In this document: one piece after another, positions 1 through 8,336 of the stretch | How the letters are laid out: every line of letters begins with the position of its first letter | Numbering within the stretch: the first letter of the stretch is position 1 | From: Pedobacter sp. UBA4863 | GTDB taxonomy: Bacteria > Bacteroidota > Bacteroidia > Sphingobacteriales > Sphingobacteriaceae | Reading direction: 5' to 3' | Length of the DNA: 45,963 nt | Assembly (NCBI RefSeq): GCF_002399615.1 | Contig: NZ_DHDZ01000015.1 | Location: forward strand, 142,051-188,013 | Position numbers and translations under genes: made by a program | Notes under the pieces: generated by a model | The model's database searches: none | Told to the model about the DNA's origin: nothing | Seen by the model: the letters and a program-made list of their open reading frames with translations, nothing else

Positions 1-60
1 GGACCTGTTACAGTCAACAGTTTTCAAGACTGCCGCATTCGACCACTCTGCCAGCTCTCC
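1..60 (-). tRNA. tRNA-Ser(UGA), 5' part, cut by window edge
   Basis: Read on the minus strand from position 60, the sequence begins GGAGAGCTGGCAGAGTGG, the usual start of a bacterial class II tRNA-Ser, followed by a D-arm with GGTCGAATG. The anticodon stem GCAGT/ACTGT closes a 7-nt loop CTTGAAA whose centre is TGA, so the tRNA reads UCA-type serine codons. The long variable arm begins just before the window edge. The T-arm and acceptor 3' strand lie outside the window, so the gene is incomplete here only because of the cut. Confidence 0.93.
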
Positions 61-64
61 TCCG

Positions 65-95
65 CAAAAGTACAAAAACGGGGCAATTCTGCAAA
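65..95 (-). promoter_or_regulatory. Bacteroidota-type promoter of tRNA-Ser
   Basis: On the minus strand a TTTG (95-92) is followed after exactly 19 nt by TACTTTTG (72-65). This matches the Bacteroidota sigma-A consensus of a -33 TTTG and a -7 TAnnTTTG in both sequence and spacing. The -7 box ends 5 nt before the first tRNA base at 60, so transcription should begin at or very near the mature 5' end. It is the only place in the window where I see both boxes complete. Confidence 0.8.
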
Positions 96-186
96 CTTAA
101 GAAAGGGTATTTTACTAACTTTTCTTTAAGTGCTTCGTTGTCAGTATTAAAAAATATGGAATAGGAGATGATGGAAGAAAAAGTAA

Positions 187-1167
187 CTATTTTTTATTGT
201 CAGTATTGCCACTTTTAAACAGATTGAAGTTAGGCCTAATAATTTTTACACTTCTTTTTGATAAATCTACACTGGCATTGAGTTCAAAGCCTATCAATAA
301 AATAAAGGAGTTTAGATAAAGCCAAATCATAATTACCATTAAAGTGCCAATAGAGCCATAAAGTTTATTGTAAGCACTAAAATGATTGATGTAGAAAGAA
401 AATCCCCAGATGGTTAAAAAAGCTAAGATAGTAGCCAGCCACGAACCTGCACTAAAAAACTTCCACTTTTTAGCGTGTGCTGGGCCATATCGGTACAAAA
501 TAGACACGTTGATGAAATACAATGCCCCCAACAATGCCCATTGCGTCAATTTGATAAGGTAAATAGTTAAGTTGCCGTCGTACGCTATTTCTTTTTTGAG
601 GTAGTTGATGGTAATTTCGCCCAGTGTCATGGCGGCAATGCACAAAATCATAGAAACTACTAATACCATAGTTAATATTAACGCAACTAACCTTCGTTTT
701 AACAAAGTCCTGGTTTCTACAATTAAGGAAGATTTATTAAAAGCCATCATTAAATTATGGATACCATTAGTGGCAAAAAATAAAGACAGAAAAAAACCTA
801 TAGAAAGCAAGCTGCCGTTTTGGATGTTTACAATGTCATTAATAGTGGCTTCGAATGCTAAGAAAGCATTGGTTGGTAGTACAAGCGCCAATAAAGACAT
901 TAATCCTTCTTGAAAACCAATACGTTTTGGGATGTATGGAATTAAGGTAAATAAAAATATGATGCCAGGAAAAATGGCCAACATAAAGTTATAGGCAAGC
1001 GAAGATGCTTTGTTTACTAAGGTGTCTTTTCCAATTTCTTTAAAGAAAAATGTAGCAACAGTGTAAATAGGCAAGGGGCTAAAACCCGGTAGCACACAAA
1101 CTTTAGTCCACTCTATAAATTTAGAATAGAGCTTAAATTTTAAAAGTTGCTTGTGTAGCCAATTCAT
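187..1167 (-). CDS. YihY/BrkB family inner-membrane protein
   Basis: A 326-residue polytopic membrane protein. The segment near residues 38-75 with KASSLAYNFMLAIFPGIIF matches the YihY/BrkB signature (A-x-x-L-[AS]-[YF]-x-x-x-L-x-[IL]-[FV]-P), and about six hydrophobic helices follow, the last ending near residue 300. The family was once annotated as ribonuclease BN in error; its function is unsettled, with suggested roles in transport or envelope integrity. The C-terminal 25 residues are basic and polar, probably a cytoplasmic tail. The ATG start fits the usual family N-terminus, with a short amphipathic lead before the first helix. The gene stands alone, 110 nt from the thioesterase that precedes it on the same strand, so co-transcription is possible but not shown. 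Confidence 0.85.
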   Translation of the reverse strand: MNWLHKQLLKFKLYSKFIEWTKVCVLPGFSPLPIYTVATFFFKEIGKDTLVNKASSLAYNFMLAIFPGIIFLFTLIPYIPKRIGFQEGLMSLLALVLPTNAFLAFEATINDIVNIQNGSLLSIGFFLSLFFATNGIHNLMMAFNKSSLIVETRTLLKRRLVALILTMVLVVSMILCIAAMTLGEITINYLKKEIAYDGNLTIYLIKLTQWALLGALYFINVSILYRYGPAHAKKWKFFSAGSWLATILAFLTIWGFSFYINHFSAYNKLYGSIGTLMVIMIWLYLNSFILLIGFELNASVDLSKRSVKIIRPNFNLFKSGNTDNKK

Positions 1168-1277
1168 TTATGGATATTGTATTGCTAAATGGTGTTATTG
1201 TTACGTTGTAAAGTTTAAAAGTTGCCCGAAAAAATTGCTATTGTGCCTTTGTAGTTAAAAAAATCGCAACTCGTCAA

Positions 1278-1685
1278 TCAAAAAAACTGCCTTACATTTT
1301 TCATAAAATTTTCTGGCGGATGGCATGGCCTACGGGTTTCTTTATCTACAAAAACTAACGTTGTTTTACCAATATTAATCAGTTCTTTTGCTTCATTATA
1401 AATTTCGTATTCTACATTTAAACGCACAGTGGGCAATTCTTTTACTATAGATTTTATGGTTAATACTTGATTATACAAGGCAGGCTTTAAGTATTTTGAT
1501 TGCAGTTCTAAAATCGGGAGCATTACGCCATCGGCCTCCATAGAAGCGTAGGTCATGCCAGAACAGGCTTCAAAACATTCGGTACGGGCAATTTCATAAT
1601 ATTGAGCATAGTTTCCGTGATAAACAACACCCATTTGGTCGGTTTCGGCATATCTCACTTTAACCTGTGTTTCGTAAGTAAACAT
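1278..1685 (-). CDS. YbgC/FadM-type acyl-CoA thioesterase
   Basis: A 135-residue single hotdog-fold protein. The N-terminal stretch VRYAETDQMGVVYHGNY (about residues 10-26) is the 4-hydroxybenzoyl-CoA thioesterase/YbgC signature, in which the Asp of ETDQMG is the catalytic residue. It should hydrolyse acyl-CoA or acyl-ACP thioesters in the cytoplasm; the substrate cannot be read from the sequence. Its ATG overlaps the stop of the mltG gene by one base (TAATG), so it is very likely translated by coupling, as the last gene of the PASTA protein - mltG - thioesterase unit. A family link to phospholipid metabolism (as for YbgC in Proteobacteria) would fit an envelope role, but that is inference. 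Confidence 0.85.
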   Translation of the reverse strand: MFTYETQVKVRYAETDQMGVVYHGNYAQYYEIARTECFEACSGMTYASMEADGVMLPILELQSKYLKPALYNQVLTIKSIVKELPTVRLNVEYEIYNEAKELINIGKTTLVFVDKETRRPCHPPENFMKNVRQFF

Positions 1686-2731
1686 TATCTAAATATATTT
1701 CTCTTATTTAAGGCTTCTCTATATTTCTTAGCGTTAATGTTGTGTTCTTGTACGGTAGCCGCAAAATTATGATAGCCAGAAAAATCTTCTTTGGCACACA
1801 TATACAAATAATTGTTGTCTTCTTTATTTAAAACAGCATCTATTGCACTAATACTTGGCATATTAATTGGGCCTGGAGGCAAGCCAACATATTTGTAGGT
1901 ATTATACTTAGAATCTACAGCTAATAATGCACCTGTAACACGTTTTACGGTAAAATCGCCATTGGCAAAAATTACCGTTGGGTCTGCTTGTAATAACATC
2001 CCTTTTTTAAGGCGATTTAAATACAGTCCCGCAATGATTGGCATTTCCCTATCGTAAAGTGCTTCGGCATCAACAATAGAAGCTAAAATAGTTGCTTTTA
2101 TAGGATCTAGACCTAAAGCATCGGCTTTTGCTCTGCGTTTATTATTCCAAAACTTTAGGTATTCCGCGTTCATCTTCTTAAAAAAATCTTCTGGCGACGT
2201 GTTCCACCACATTTCATAAGTGTTTGGAATAAACATGGTATATACGGTTTGCGTATTAAAGCCATATTTTTCTACAAATACCGCCGAATCTAACAAACGG
2301 ATAAAAGCTAACGAATCGGCTTCTAGGTTTTTAGCAAGTAAAGCAGCAAAGTTTTCTTTTTTTCTAATATTTTGAAATTTCAGCTTTACGGCTTCTTGGT
2401 TTCCCGCCTTTAGCATATTAATTAGCGTACGGTTGTTCATTCCTTCTTTTAAACGATACTTGCCGGGTTTTAAAGGTCCTTGTAAGTCCATTTTTTCTGC
2501 TGCTTCCCAAAACGTACCAATATCATTTAATACTTTTTTGTAACGAAGGTCGGTTACCAAATCTTCAAATACATAGCCTGTTTTAACGTAAAGATATTTC
2601 TCGTTACCGGTTACATTGGCGGCAAAGTAGGTTTGGTAAAATTTGACACCCAAATATCCGCCAATAATTAAAACAATAGCAAAAATGGCTGCGGCAATCT
2701 TAATGTTTTTATTTTTTGATTTGGTATTCAT
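1685..2731 (-). CDS. mltG: Endolytic murein transglycosylase MltG
   Basis: A 348-residue protein with one N-terminal membrane helix (about residues 12-32) and a large periplasmic YceG/MltG domain. Family landmarks are GKYRLKEGMNN (near 91-101), which belongs to the LysM-like part, and the catalytic block ILASIVDAEALYDREMPIIAGLYLNRL with LQADPTVIFA downstream. MltG cuts nascent glycan strands and so is thought to set their length. In many bacteria the catalytic block reads ASIVEKE; here it reads ASIVDAE, keeping the second acidic position as Glu and having Asp at the first, so the active-site assignment deserves care. It lies 5 nt after the PASTA gene and overlaps the thioesterase stop-to-start, forming a three-gene unit divergent from ddl. 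Confidence 0.92.
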   Translation of the reverse strand: MNTKSKNKNIKIAAAIFAIVLIIGGYLGVKFYQTYFAANVTGNEKYLYVKTGYVFEDLVTDLRYKKVLNDIGTFWEAAEKMDLQGPLKPGKYRLKEGMNNRTLINMLKAGNQEAVKLKFQNIRKKENFAALLAKNLEADSLAFIRLLDSAVFVEKYGFNTQTVYTMFIPNTYEMWWNTSPEDFFKKMNAEYLKFWNNKRRAKADALGLDPIKATILASIVDAEALYDREMPIIAGLYLNRLKKGMLLQADPTVIFANGDFTVKRVTGALLAVDSKYNTYKYVGLPPGPINMPSISAIDAVLNKEDNNYLYMCAKEDFSGYHNFAATVQEHNINAKKYREALNKRNIFR

Positions 2732-2736
2732 GTATT

Positions 2737-3504
2737 TTATGGTTTGTTGGCAAGCGTTATATTTATTGGTGTACCAATACGTACCTTGGTTACACTATCG
2801 GTAGCTAATGGAAATTGATTAATGATGACTGCATTAGCCGTATCGGTAATGGTGCCTTGATAGCTAATGATACCGATAGTAAGCATAGCACCTTTTAAGG
2901 AGAATTTAGCTTCGTCAATAGTTAATCCTGTTAAGTTTGGTAACTCTACATCTTCGTTGCCACGACCATCGCCCAATACTAAGTTTATCCTCGAGCCTTT
3001 TGGCAAACTTTCGCCTGTTTTAATTGGTTGCCCACCAAATAATACTTCAAGCACTACATCTTTAGCTACATCAGGTTTATAAGTAGTATCGCCCAATTTT
3101 AAGCCATAACTTTCAATAATCGATTTGGCTTCACGTAACGATTTGGCTTCGATATCGGGAAACCTAACATTAGGTGCCTGATTGGTGTTGATAGTGAGAT
3201 AAATAGTCCTATTGTCTTTTACAAAGGTTTCAGGGTTTGGGTCTTGGTCGGTAACAATGCCCGGTGGTTGATCTTGAATATAAACAGAGTCTATCTCGTA
3301 ACGTAAACCCAGTCCTTCCAGTTTACTAATCGCATCTTCAACTTTTAGCCCTTTTAAAGAAGGTACATTTAAACCTTCGCCATGTTTGGTATAATAACGA
3401 AGACTAAAAAATGCAATTAATAGCAAACCAAAAAAAGTGCAAACCGCTGCAATTAGATTTCTTCTGAACGATTTGGTTTTAAGGTACTCGGTAAAGTTGC
3501 CCAT
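2737..3504 (-). CDS. Membrane-anchored PASTA-repeat protein without kinase
   Basis: A 255-residue protein: a short basic N-terminus, one membrane helix (about 16-36), then three PASTA-like units starting near residues 45, 113 and 185 (for example VPSLKGLKVEDAISKLEGLG and LPNLTGLTIDEAKFSLKGA). PASTA domains bind muropeptides or unlinked peptidoglycan and normally sit on Ser/Thr kinases or penicillin-binding proteins; here there is neither, only the anchor. It is the first gene of the unit with mltG, so a role as a wall-sensing or recruiting partner of the transglycosylase is an inference from position. The 230-nt gap to ddl must hold both divergent promoters, but I found no clear -33/-7 pair there. 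Confidence 0.88.
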   Translation of the reverse strand: MGNFTEYLKTKSFRRNLIAAVCTFFGLLLIAFFSLRYYTKHGEGLNVPSLKGLKVEDAISKLEGLGLRYEIDSVYIQDQPPGIVTDQDPNPETFVKDNRTIYLTINTNQAPNVRFPDIEAKSLREAKSIIESYGLKLGDTTYKPDVAKDVVLEVLFGGQPIKTGESLPKGSRINLVLGDGRGNEDVELPNLTGLTIDEAKFSLKGAMLTIGIISYQGTITDTANAVIINQFPLATDSVTKVRIGTPINITLANKP

Positions 3505-3736
3505 TAGCAGTTTATATTTTATAATTTGAAGTCCAAATTTAGGTTAAAAAAATATTTATCATAAATTAAAAACAAATCTACCTAATTTTACGGCAACATA
3601 TTGTTAAAAGAAGTTTAAGATACCCCCTTATTTTGATTAGGATAAAAGTAATTTTATCCCAAAATAATTTAATTAACGGTACCTTATGTTTTATGCACAG
3701 TCTAAATTATTTAAACTTTAACCAATTATATCGTAA

Positions 3737-4717
3737 ATGAAAAAAAACATAGCGTTGTTAACAGGTGGAACCACAGGGGAGTGGATTGTATCAGTAAAAA
3801 GTGCTGCAACTATTGCACAAAACATTGATACGGATAAGTATGAGGTATATAAGATTATGCTTACCGAAACCGGATGGTTTTACGAACCTGCAGATTCGGT
3901 AAAAATTGAAGTAGATAAAAATGATTTTTCAATTACGGTAAAAGGTAAAAAGATAGTGTTTGATGGCGTTTTTATTGTAATACATGGTTCGCCGGGAGAG
4001 GATGGGAAACTACAAGGCTATTTTGATATGCTAGGTATCCCTTATACTACTTGTAATGCGCTAACTAGCGCTATAACTATGAACAAGGGTTATACAAAAG
4101 CTGTTGTAGATGGAATTAAAAATTTAAACGTAGCTAAGTCGCTGCAATTATTTAAAGAAGAATACAATATTGCCGATGTAAAAAACCAGCTTAAACTGCC
4201 CTTATTTGTAAAACCAAACAACGGTGGTAGCAGTATTGGTATGAGCAAGGTGAAAAGCTTTGAGGAATTACAAAGTGCTTTGGACAAAGCTTTTAACGAA
4301 GATACTCAAGTATTGGTAGAAGAGTTTGTAGAAGGCAGGGAATTTTCTATTGGGGTATTTAAAAGCAAAGGAGAAATTATAGTACTGCCAACTACCGAAG
4401 TTAAGACTACTAACGAATTTTTTGATTTCGATGCAAAATACACCCCTGGAGCTACAGAGGAAATTACCCCCGGTTACATGACAGATGAAGAGAAAAGTAG
4501 AGTAGAGCAGGTTGTAACTGCTGTTTATCAGAAATTAAACTGTCGCGGTATTGTACGTATCGATTATTTCTTGGAACACGGTACAGGAAATTTCTATTTT
4601 ATCGAAATTAATACCATACCTGGGCAAACAGCAACTAGTTTTATTCCCCAGCAAGTAGCTGCAATGGGTATGAAATTACAAGATTTTTATACGCAAGTAC
4701 TAGAAGAAACAATATAG
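3737..4717 (+). CDS. ddl: D-alanine--D-alanine ligase
   Basis: A 326-residue ATP-grasp ligase that joins two D-Ala with ATP hydrolysis to supply the D-Ala-D-Ala end of the peptidoglycan stem peptide. Visible landmarks are IHGSPGEDGKLQGYFDMLGI (about 83-102), the glycine-rich KPNNGGSSIGMSKV ATP loop (near 158-171), EEFVEGREFSIGV, and the metal-binding end IEINTIPGQTATSF. Length and motif order are normal for the family. The N-terminus MKKNIALLTGGTTGEWIVS keeps the glycine-rich beginning, though the family usually has GGxSxEhxvS there; the TGE-W variant is slightly unusual. It is divergent from the MltG/PASTA unit, so both sides of this intergenic region serve cell-wall growth. Confidence 0.94.
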   Translation: MKKNIALLTGGTTGEWIVSVKSAATIAQNIDTDKYEVYKIMLTETGWFYEPADSVKIEVDKNDFSITVKGKKIVFDGVFIVIHGSPGEDGKLQGYFDMLGIPYTTCNALTSAITMNKGYTKAVVDGIKNLNVAKSLQLFKEEYNIADVKNQLKLPLFVKPNNGGSSIGMSKVKSFEELQSALDKAFNEDTQVLVEEFVEGREFSIGVFKSKGEIIVLPTTEVKTTNEFFDFDAKYTPGATEEITPGYMTDEEKSRVEQVVTAVYQKLNCRGIVRIDYFLEHGTGNFYFIEINTIPGQTATSFIPQQVAAMGMKLQDFYTQVLEETI

Positions 4718-4743
4718 AAATTTTGACATCATTTAGATTATAG

Positions 4744-4790
4744 GGAGAAATCTAACGCTTAAATATGATGCGTTAGATTTCTCCTTTTTT
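4744..4790. terminator. Bidirectional terminator with 15-bp stem
   Basis: A perfect 15-bp inverted repeat, GGAGAAATCTAACGC (4744-4758) and GCGTTAGATTTCTCC (4770-4784), encloses an 11-nt loop and is followed by TTTTTT (4785-4790). It sits between the convergent ddl and MATE genes and should stop transcription from ddl; on the other strand no T-run follows, so termination in that direction is less sure. The TAGATTTCTC part recurs in two other intergenic palindromes of this window, so the terminator may derive from a repeat element. Confidence 0.85.
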
Positions 4791-4809
4791 CTGTTAAAAT
4801 GACGTTTTG

Positions 4810-6234
4810 TTAAACTGCTGTTTTCTTCCAATTTCCTTTCCTAAAGATAAAAAAGGAAGCAATTGTAATACCAATTTCCGCTACAGGAATGGCAATAAAG
4901 ACACCCGTAGGGCCCATATTTATATATTTGGCCAAAAAGTAGGCAAAGGGTATCTGAAATAACCAAAAAGCAATGATGTTGATTTTGGTTGGCGTCCAAG
5001 TATCGCCAGCACCGTTAAACGCACTTATAAATACCATTCCAATTCCGTAAATAATAAAACCATAACTTAAAATCCTTAAAGCTTCTACCGCAATAGCTCT
5101 AACCTGGTGATCTTCGGTAAAGAATGCCGTGAAGAAATGCCCGCAGGCTAAAAACAATACCATTACTACGCCCATAAAAATTATCGAATATTTGATAGTA
5201 AGTAAAACAGCTTGTTCTGCTCTATCCATGCTGCCTGCACCCATATTTTGTCCAACAAGTGTAGCGGCGGCATTGCTTAACCCCCATGCGGGCAACATAA
5301 AGAACATCATTAACCTCAAAGCAATCTGATAACCGGCCGAACCATGGTCGCCACCAGTAGTTGCTACTAATTCAGCCAAGAAAATCCAGCTACATGAAGC
5401 AATGATAAACTGTAAAACCGCAGGTGCTGCAATTTTCACAATGGCTTTCATTTGTTCTATTTGTGGTTTTAAGTAGGCTAGCTTCATTTTTAAATTGCCA
5501 CTACCTTTTGCCAAATGATAAATTTGGAACAGTACGCCTGTACCTCTACCAATAGCCGTAGCCAAAGCGGCACCGGTTAATCCCATTGCCGGTATGGGGC
5601 CAAACCCACGTATTAAAATAGGGCATAAAATGATATTGATAATATTGGCTAACCATAAACTTTGCATAGCAATAGCAGCGTTACCTGCACCTCTAAAAAT
5701 ACCGTTAATTAAGAATAATAGCATAATAACTACGCTAGTTCCCATCATAATTTGCATAAACGTTACGCCTTCAGTAGCAGTGGCTTCTGAAGCGCCCATT
5801 AACAGTAAAATCTCTTTTGCAAATATTAATCCAGCAAGGCTGATGACGATAACCACCGTTAAAGCTAAGGCAATGGTTTGCATACCTGCTTTTGCAGCGG
5901 CTTCACTATTTTTCTCGCCAATTCTACGAGCAACAACAGCAGTAGCGGCCATTCCTAAACCCATGGCCAAAGAGTAAATAATGGTTAGTACAGATTCGGT
6001 TAAACCTACAATCTGAATAGCTTCTGCGCTGTTGGGTAAGTGTCCAACAAAATAAAGATCTACTAGTACAAAAACTGATTCCATGATCATTTCTAACATC
6101 ATTGGAATAGCTAAAAGCACAATAGCTTTTCTGATACTGATGGAAGTATAATCAATTTCAGCGCCCTTAAAAGCCTGAACAAGTACATTAAAAAATTTAG
6201 ACAAACGTGTTGTTGCCCTAGTAGGTTGTAACAT
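4810..6234 (-). CDS. MATE family multidrug/Na+ antiporter
   Basis: A membrane protein of about 474 residues with roughly twelve helices in two similar halves, as expected for MATE exporters (NorM/DinF type), which extrude cationic drugs in exchange for Na+ or H+. The N-half has IPMMLEMIMESVFVLVDLYF, a common MATE first-helix pattern with an acidic residue, and the C-half begins near IKIAAPAVLQFIIASCSW. The reading frame is open 14 codons farther upstream, to 6276, but that extension is a non-conserved hydrophobic stretch, so I prefer the ATG at 6234 (MLQPTRATTR). Substrate unknown. It converges on ddl across the terminator and stands alone. Confidence 0.9.
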   Translation of the reverse strand: MLQPTRATTRLSKFFNVLVQAFKGAEIDYTSISIRKAIVLLAIPMMLEMIMESVFVLVDLYFVGHLPNSAEAIQIVGLTESVLTIIYSLAMGLGMAATAVVARRIGEKNSEAAAKAGMQTIALALTVVIVISLAGLIFAKEILLLMGASEATATEGVTFMQIMMGTSVVIMLLFLINGIFRGAGNAAIAMQSLWLANIINIILCPILIRGFGPIPAMGLTGAALATAIGRGTGVLFQIYHLAKGSGNLKMKLAYLKPQIEQMKAIVKIAAPAVLQFIIASCSWIFLAELVATTGGDHGSAGYQIALRLMMFFMLPAWGLSNAAATLVGQNMGAGSMDRAEQAVLLTIKYSIIFMGVVMVLFLACGHFFTAFFTEDHQVRAIAVEALRILSYGFIIYGIGMVFISAFNGAGDTWTPTKINIIAFWLFQIPFAYFLAKYINMGPTGVFIAIPVAEIGITIASFFIFRKGNWKKTAV

Positions 6235-6490
6235 ATATAAAAATAATAAAAAGAAAATACCATGAGATGCCGACAAACGACATCGATTAATTGTTTTTTT
6301 GATGTAGGAGCCCTCGCTTAGTTAAGCTATTCTGATACGGAAGCTAAAAAACTTCATGGTTCTTAAGATTTTGATGAGTACAAAAGTAGAGAAAAAATTG
6401 AAAATATACATAACATTTTTCCTCATCGTTAGAAACAATTTGTCCCATTTTTTCAGGAAAATAATCTTAAAGTTGTTCGCTTACATTAGA

Positions 6491-6910
6491 TTAAATACTA
6501 TAAGCATCAATCATTTCTTGTGTAACTTTACAAGAACGCTGTGTTTTCAAATCAATCATTACATATTCGAAAATCCCATCTGAAGAAACTTTACCAGTTT
6601 TTTTATTAATAATTTCGAACTGTACATTACTGCCTTTTTCGTTCATTTCTAAAATGCCAGTTTTAACAATCAGTTGGTCGCCCATTTTTAAGGCACGTTT
6701 AAACGAAATGGTTACCTTAGATACTACCCAGCCATAACCCAATTCTTCGAATTTTTCCCAGCTCATGCCATAAAATTTATCCATTTGCTCGTAACGGGCG
6801 GCTAACACGTAGTCTAGGTATTTACTATTATGTACATGGTTAAACATATCAATATCATCCGGACGCACAGTTAGCTCACTTTCGAAAATGCTATATTGGT
6901 TTTGTATCAT
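6491..6910 (-). CDS. Acyl-CoA thioesterase, hotdog fold
   Basis: A 139-residue single hotdog domain. VRPDDIDMFNHVHNSKYLDYV (about 16-36) is the thioesterase signature, with Asp and Asn/His at the positions that bind or attack the thioester in the 4-hydroxybenzoyl-CoA thioesterase family. The remaining strands follow the usual order to the end (SCKVTQEMIDAYS). It is only distantly similar to the other thioesterase in this window, so they are not recent duplicates. Substrate unknown; an acyl-CoA or acyl-ACP hydrolase is expected. A TACCTTTG box lies just upstream (6922-6915), so the mRNA probably has almost no leader and the ATG at 6910 is the likely start. Confidence 0.84.
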   Translation of the reverse strand: MIQNQYSIFESELTVRPDDIDMFNHVHNSKYLDYVLAARYEQMDKFYGMSWEKFEELGYGWVVSKVTISFKRALKMGDQLIVKTGILEMNEKGSNVQFEIINKKTGKVSSDGIFEYVMIDLKTQRSCKVTQEMIDAYSI

Positions 6911-6914
6911 GGTG

Positions 6915-6922
6915 CAAAGGTA
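6915..6922 (-). promoter_or_regulatory. -7 box (TACCTTTG) of the thioesterase gene
   Basis: On the minus strand TACCTTTG fits the Bacteroidota -7 consensus TAnnTTTG, ending 4 nt before the ATG at 6910. No good TTTG is found 19 nt farther upstream. If it is used, the transcript is leaderless or nearly so. Confidence 0.55.
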
Positions 6923-7042
6923 AGTTGTTTAGTTGGTTTGTTGTTTGGTTTTTTAGATTACTAATTAACGAAATTCGTCAATTAGGGGTCAATATCATCG
7001 CACTTTCTGACTTCCGACTTCCGACTATTAAACAATAAAACG

Positions 7043-7050
7043 TACTTTTG
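7043..7050 (+). promoter_or_regulatory. -7 box (TACTTTTG) of the mqnE operon
   Basis: TACTTTTG matches TAnnTTTG and lies 23 nt before the mqnE start, leaving room for the AAGGAG at 7061-7066. The -33 region (around 7020) has no TTTG; it carries a short direct repeat of CTTCCGA instead, so the promoter may be weak or need an activator. Confidence 0.5.
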
Positions 7051-7073
7051 CGTAAATCTTAAGGAGAAAAATA

Positions 7074-8261
7074 GTGCAATCGTTAGCTATACTTATACAA
7101 AACCCAAACTTAGCCCAGCCATTAAAAGATATTGCCATAAAAGTAAAAAATGGCTTGCGTATTAGTTTTGATGAAGGCGTTTATCTTTATGAACATGCCG
7201 AATTAAGCTATTTAGGAACATTGGCCAATTACATCCGTGAGAAAAAACATGGAGATCTAACCTATTTTAATAGGAATTTTCACATTGAACCTACCAATAT
7301 TTGTGTGTACGATTGCAAGTTTTGCTCTTATAGCCGAATGATTAAGCAACGTGAAGAAGGCTGGGAAATGGAAGTAGATGGCATGATTGATATTCTTAAG
7401 AAATACGATGATGAAGCGGTAACCGAAGTACACATAACCGGCGGTGTGGTGCCTAAGCAAAACTTAGATTTTTACGCTGATTTTTTTCGTAAAGCAAAAG
7501 CACACAGACCTGATTTACATATCAAAGCGCTTACACCAGTAGAGTATTACTACATCTTTAAAAAGGCGAAATTAAGTCATTATGATGGTATGAAATATTT
7601 GCAGGAGGCAGGCTTGGATTCGATGCCTGGCGGCGGTGCCGAAATTTTTCATCCAGAGGTGAGAGAAAAGATTGCTCACGATAAATGTAATGCAGAGCAA
7701 TGGTTGGATATTCACGAGCAATCTCACAAGTTGGGCATGCGCTCCAATGCAACCATGCTTTACGGGCATATCGAACAGTTTTGGCACAGGGTAGATCACA
7801 TGGAACGCTTACGCCAATTACAAGATAAAACAGGAGGTTTCCAAGCTTTCATTCCGTTGAAATTTAGGAACCAGAACAACCAAATGAGTGATGTGCCTGA
7901 GGTTTCTGTAGTAGAAGACTTACGCAATTATGCCATTGCCCGTATCTATTTAGATAATTTCGAGCATATTAAAGCTTATTGGGCTATGATTAGTAGAGAA
8001 ACTGCTCAACTAAGTTTAAATTTTGGTGTAGATGATATTGATGGCACTTTAGATGATACCACTAAAATTTATTCGATGGCTGGTGCAGAAGAGCAAACTC
8101 CTGCCATGAGTACTAAAGAGCTGGTTGACCTGATTAGGAATGTAAAACGCAAACCAATTGAACGCGACACATTATACAATGTTGTTACCGACTATACAGA
8201 TCATGTTTTTGAAGAAGATGTGAAACCATCATATTATAAATTACCGGTTGTTAACCCCTAA
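7074..8261 (+). CDS. mqnE: Aminofutalosine synthase MqnE (radical SAM)
   Basis: A 395-residue radical SAM enzyme. The cluster motif is C77-VYD-C81-KF-C84, with ICVYDCKFCSYSR in the CX3CX2C form. MqnE joins 3-(1-carboxyvinyloxy)benzoate (3-enolpyruvylbenzoate) to the deoxyadenosyl group of SAM, giving aminofutalosine in the futalosine route to menaquinone. Length, the N-terminal IEPTNIC block and the MPGGGAEIF segment (about 185-193) are typical of MqnE/MqnC, and the close fit to MqnE (FRNQNNQMS) favours it over MqnC. The start is GTG at 7074, set by AAGGAG at 7061-7066, one of few clear Shine-Dalgarno sites here. The stop codon lies inside a repeat that spans the gap to the next gene. mqnA follows two genes on. 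Confidence 0.93.
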   Translation: MQSLAILIQNPNLAQPLKDIAIKVKNGLRISFDEGVYLYEHAELSYLGTLANYIREKKHGDLTYFNRNFHIEPTNICVYDCKFCSYSRMIKQREEGWEMEVDGMIDILKKYDDEAVTEVHITGGVVPKQNLDFYADFFRKAKAHRPDLHIKALTPVEYYYIFKKAKLSHYDGMKYLQEAGLDSMPGGGAEIFHPEVREKIAHDKCNAEQWLDIHEQSHKLGMRSNATMLYGHIEQFWHRVDHMERLRQLQDKTGGFQAFIPLKFRNQNNQMSDVPEVSVVEDLRNYAIARIYLDNFEHIKAYWAMISRETAQLSLNFGVDDIDGTLDDTTKIYSMAGAEEQTPAMSTKELVDLIRNVKRKPIERDTLYNVVTDYTDHVFEEDVKPSYYKLPVVNP

Positions 8262-8335
8262 ATCCCCAAAGGGGACTTCATGGTGTGAATACTTAAAACA
8301 TTAAATTTTTAAAAAGCTCCTTTAAGGGGTTGGGG
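8253..8335. repeat. Imperfect inverted repeat filling the mqnE-phosphatase gap
   Basis: Left arm 8253-8278 (with ACCCCTAAATCCCC then AAAGGGGACTT) pairs imperfectly with right arm 8314-8335 (AAGCTCC, TTTAAGGGG, TTGGGG), across an AT-rich loop of about 35 nt. The last codons and the stop of mqnE lie in the left arm, and the ATG of the next gene begins two bases after the right arm. Similar CCCCTAAA/GGGG elements are frequent between genes in Bacteroidota; their function is not known to me. Confidence 0.7.
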
Positions 8336-8336
8336 T

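Noticed and set aside
6356..6583. 75-codon plus-strand frame near the second thioesterase
   Set aside because: It overlaps the end of the thioesterase gene on the other strand, and the rest is AT-rich with no start context.
1278..6910. Two thioesterases as a recent duplication
   Set aside because: They share only the hotdog signature positions; sequences outside it differ throughout.
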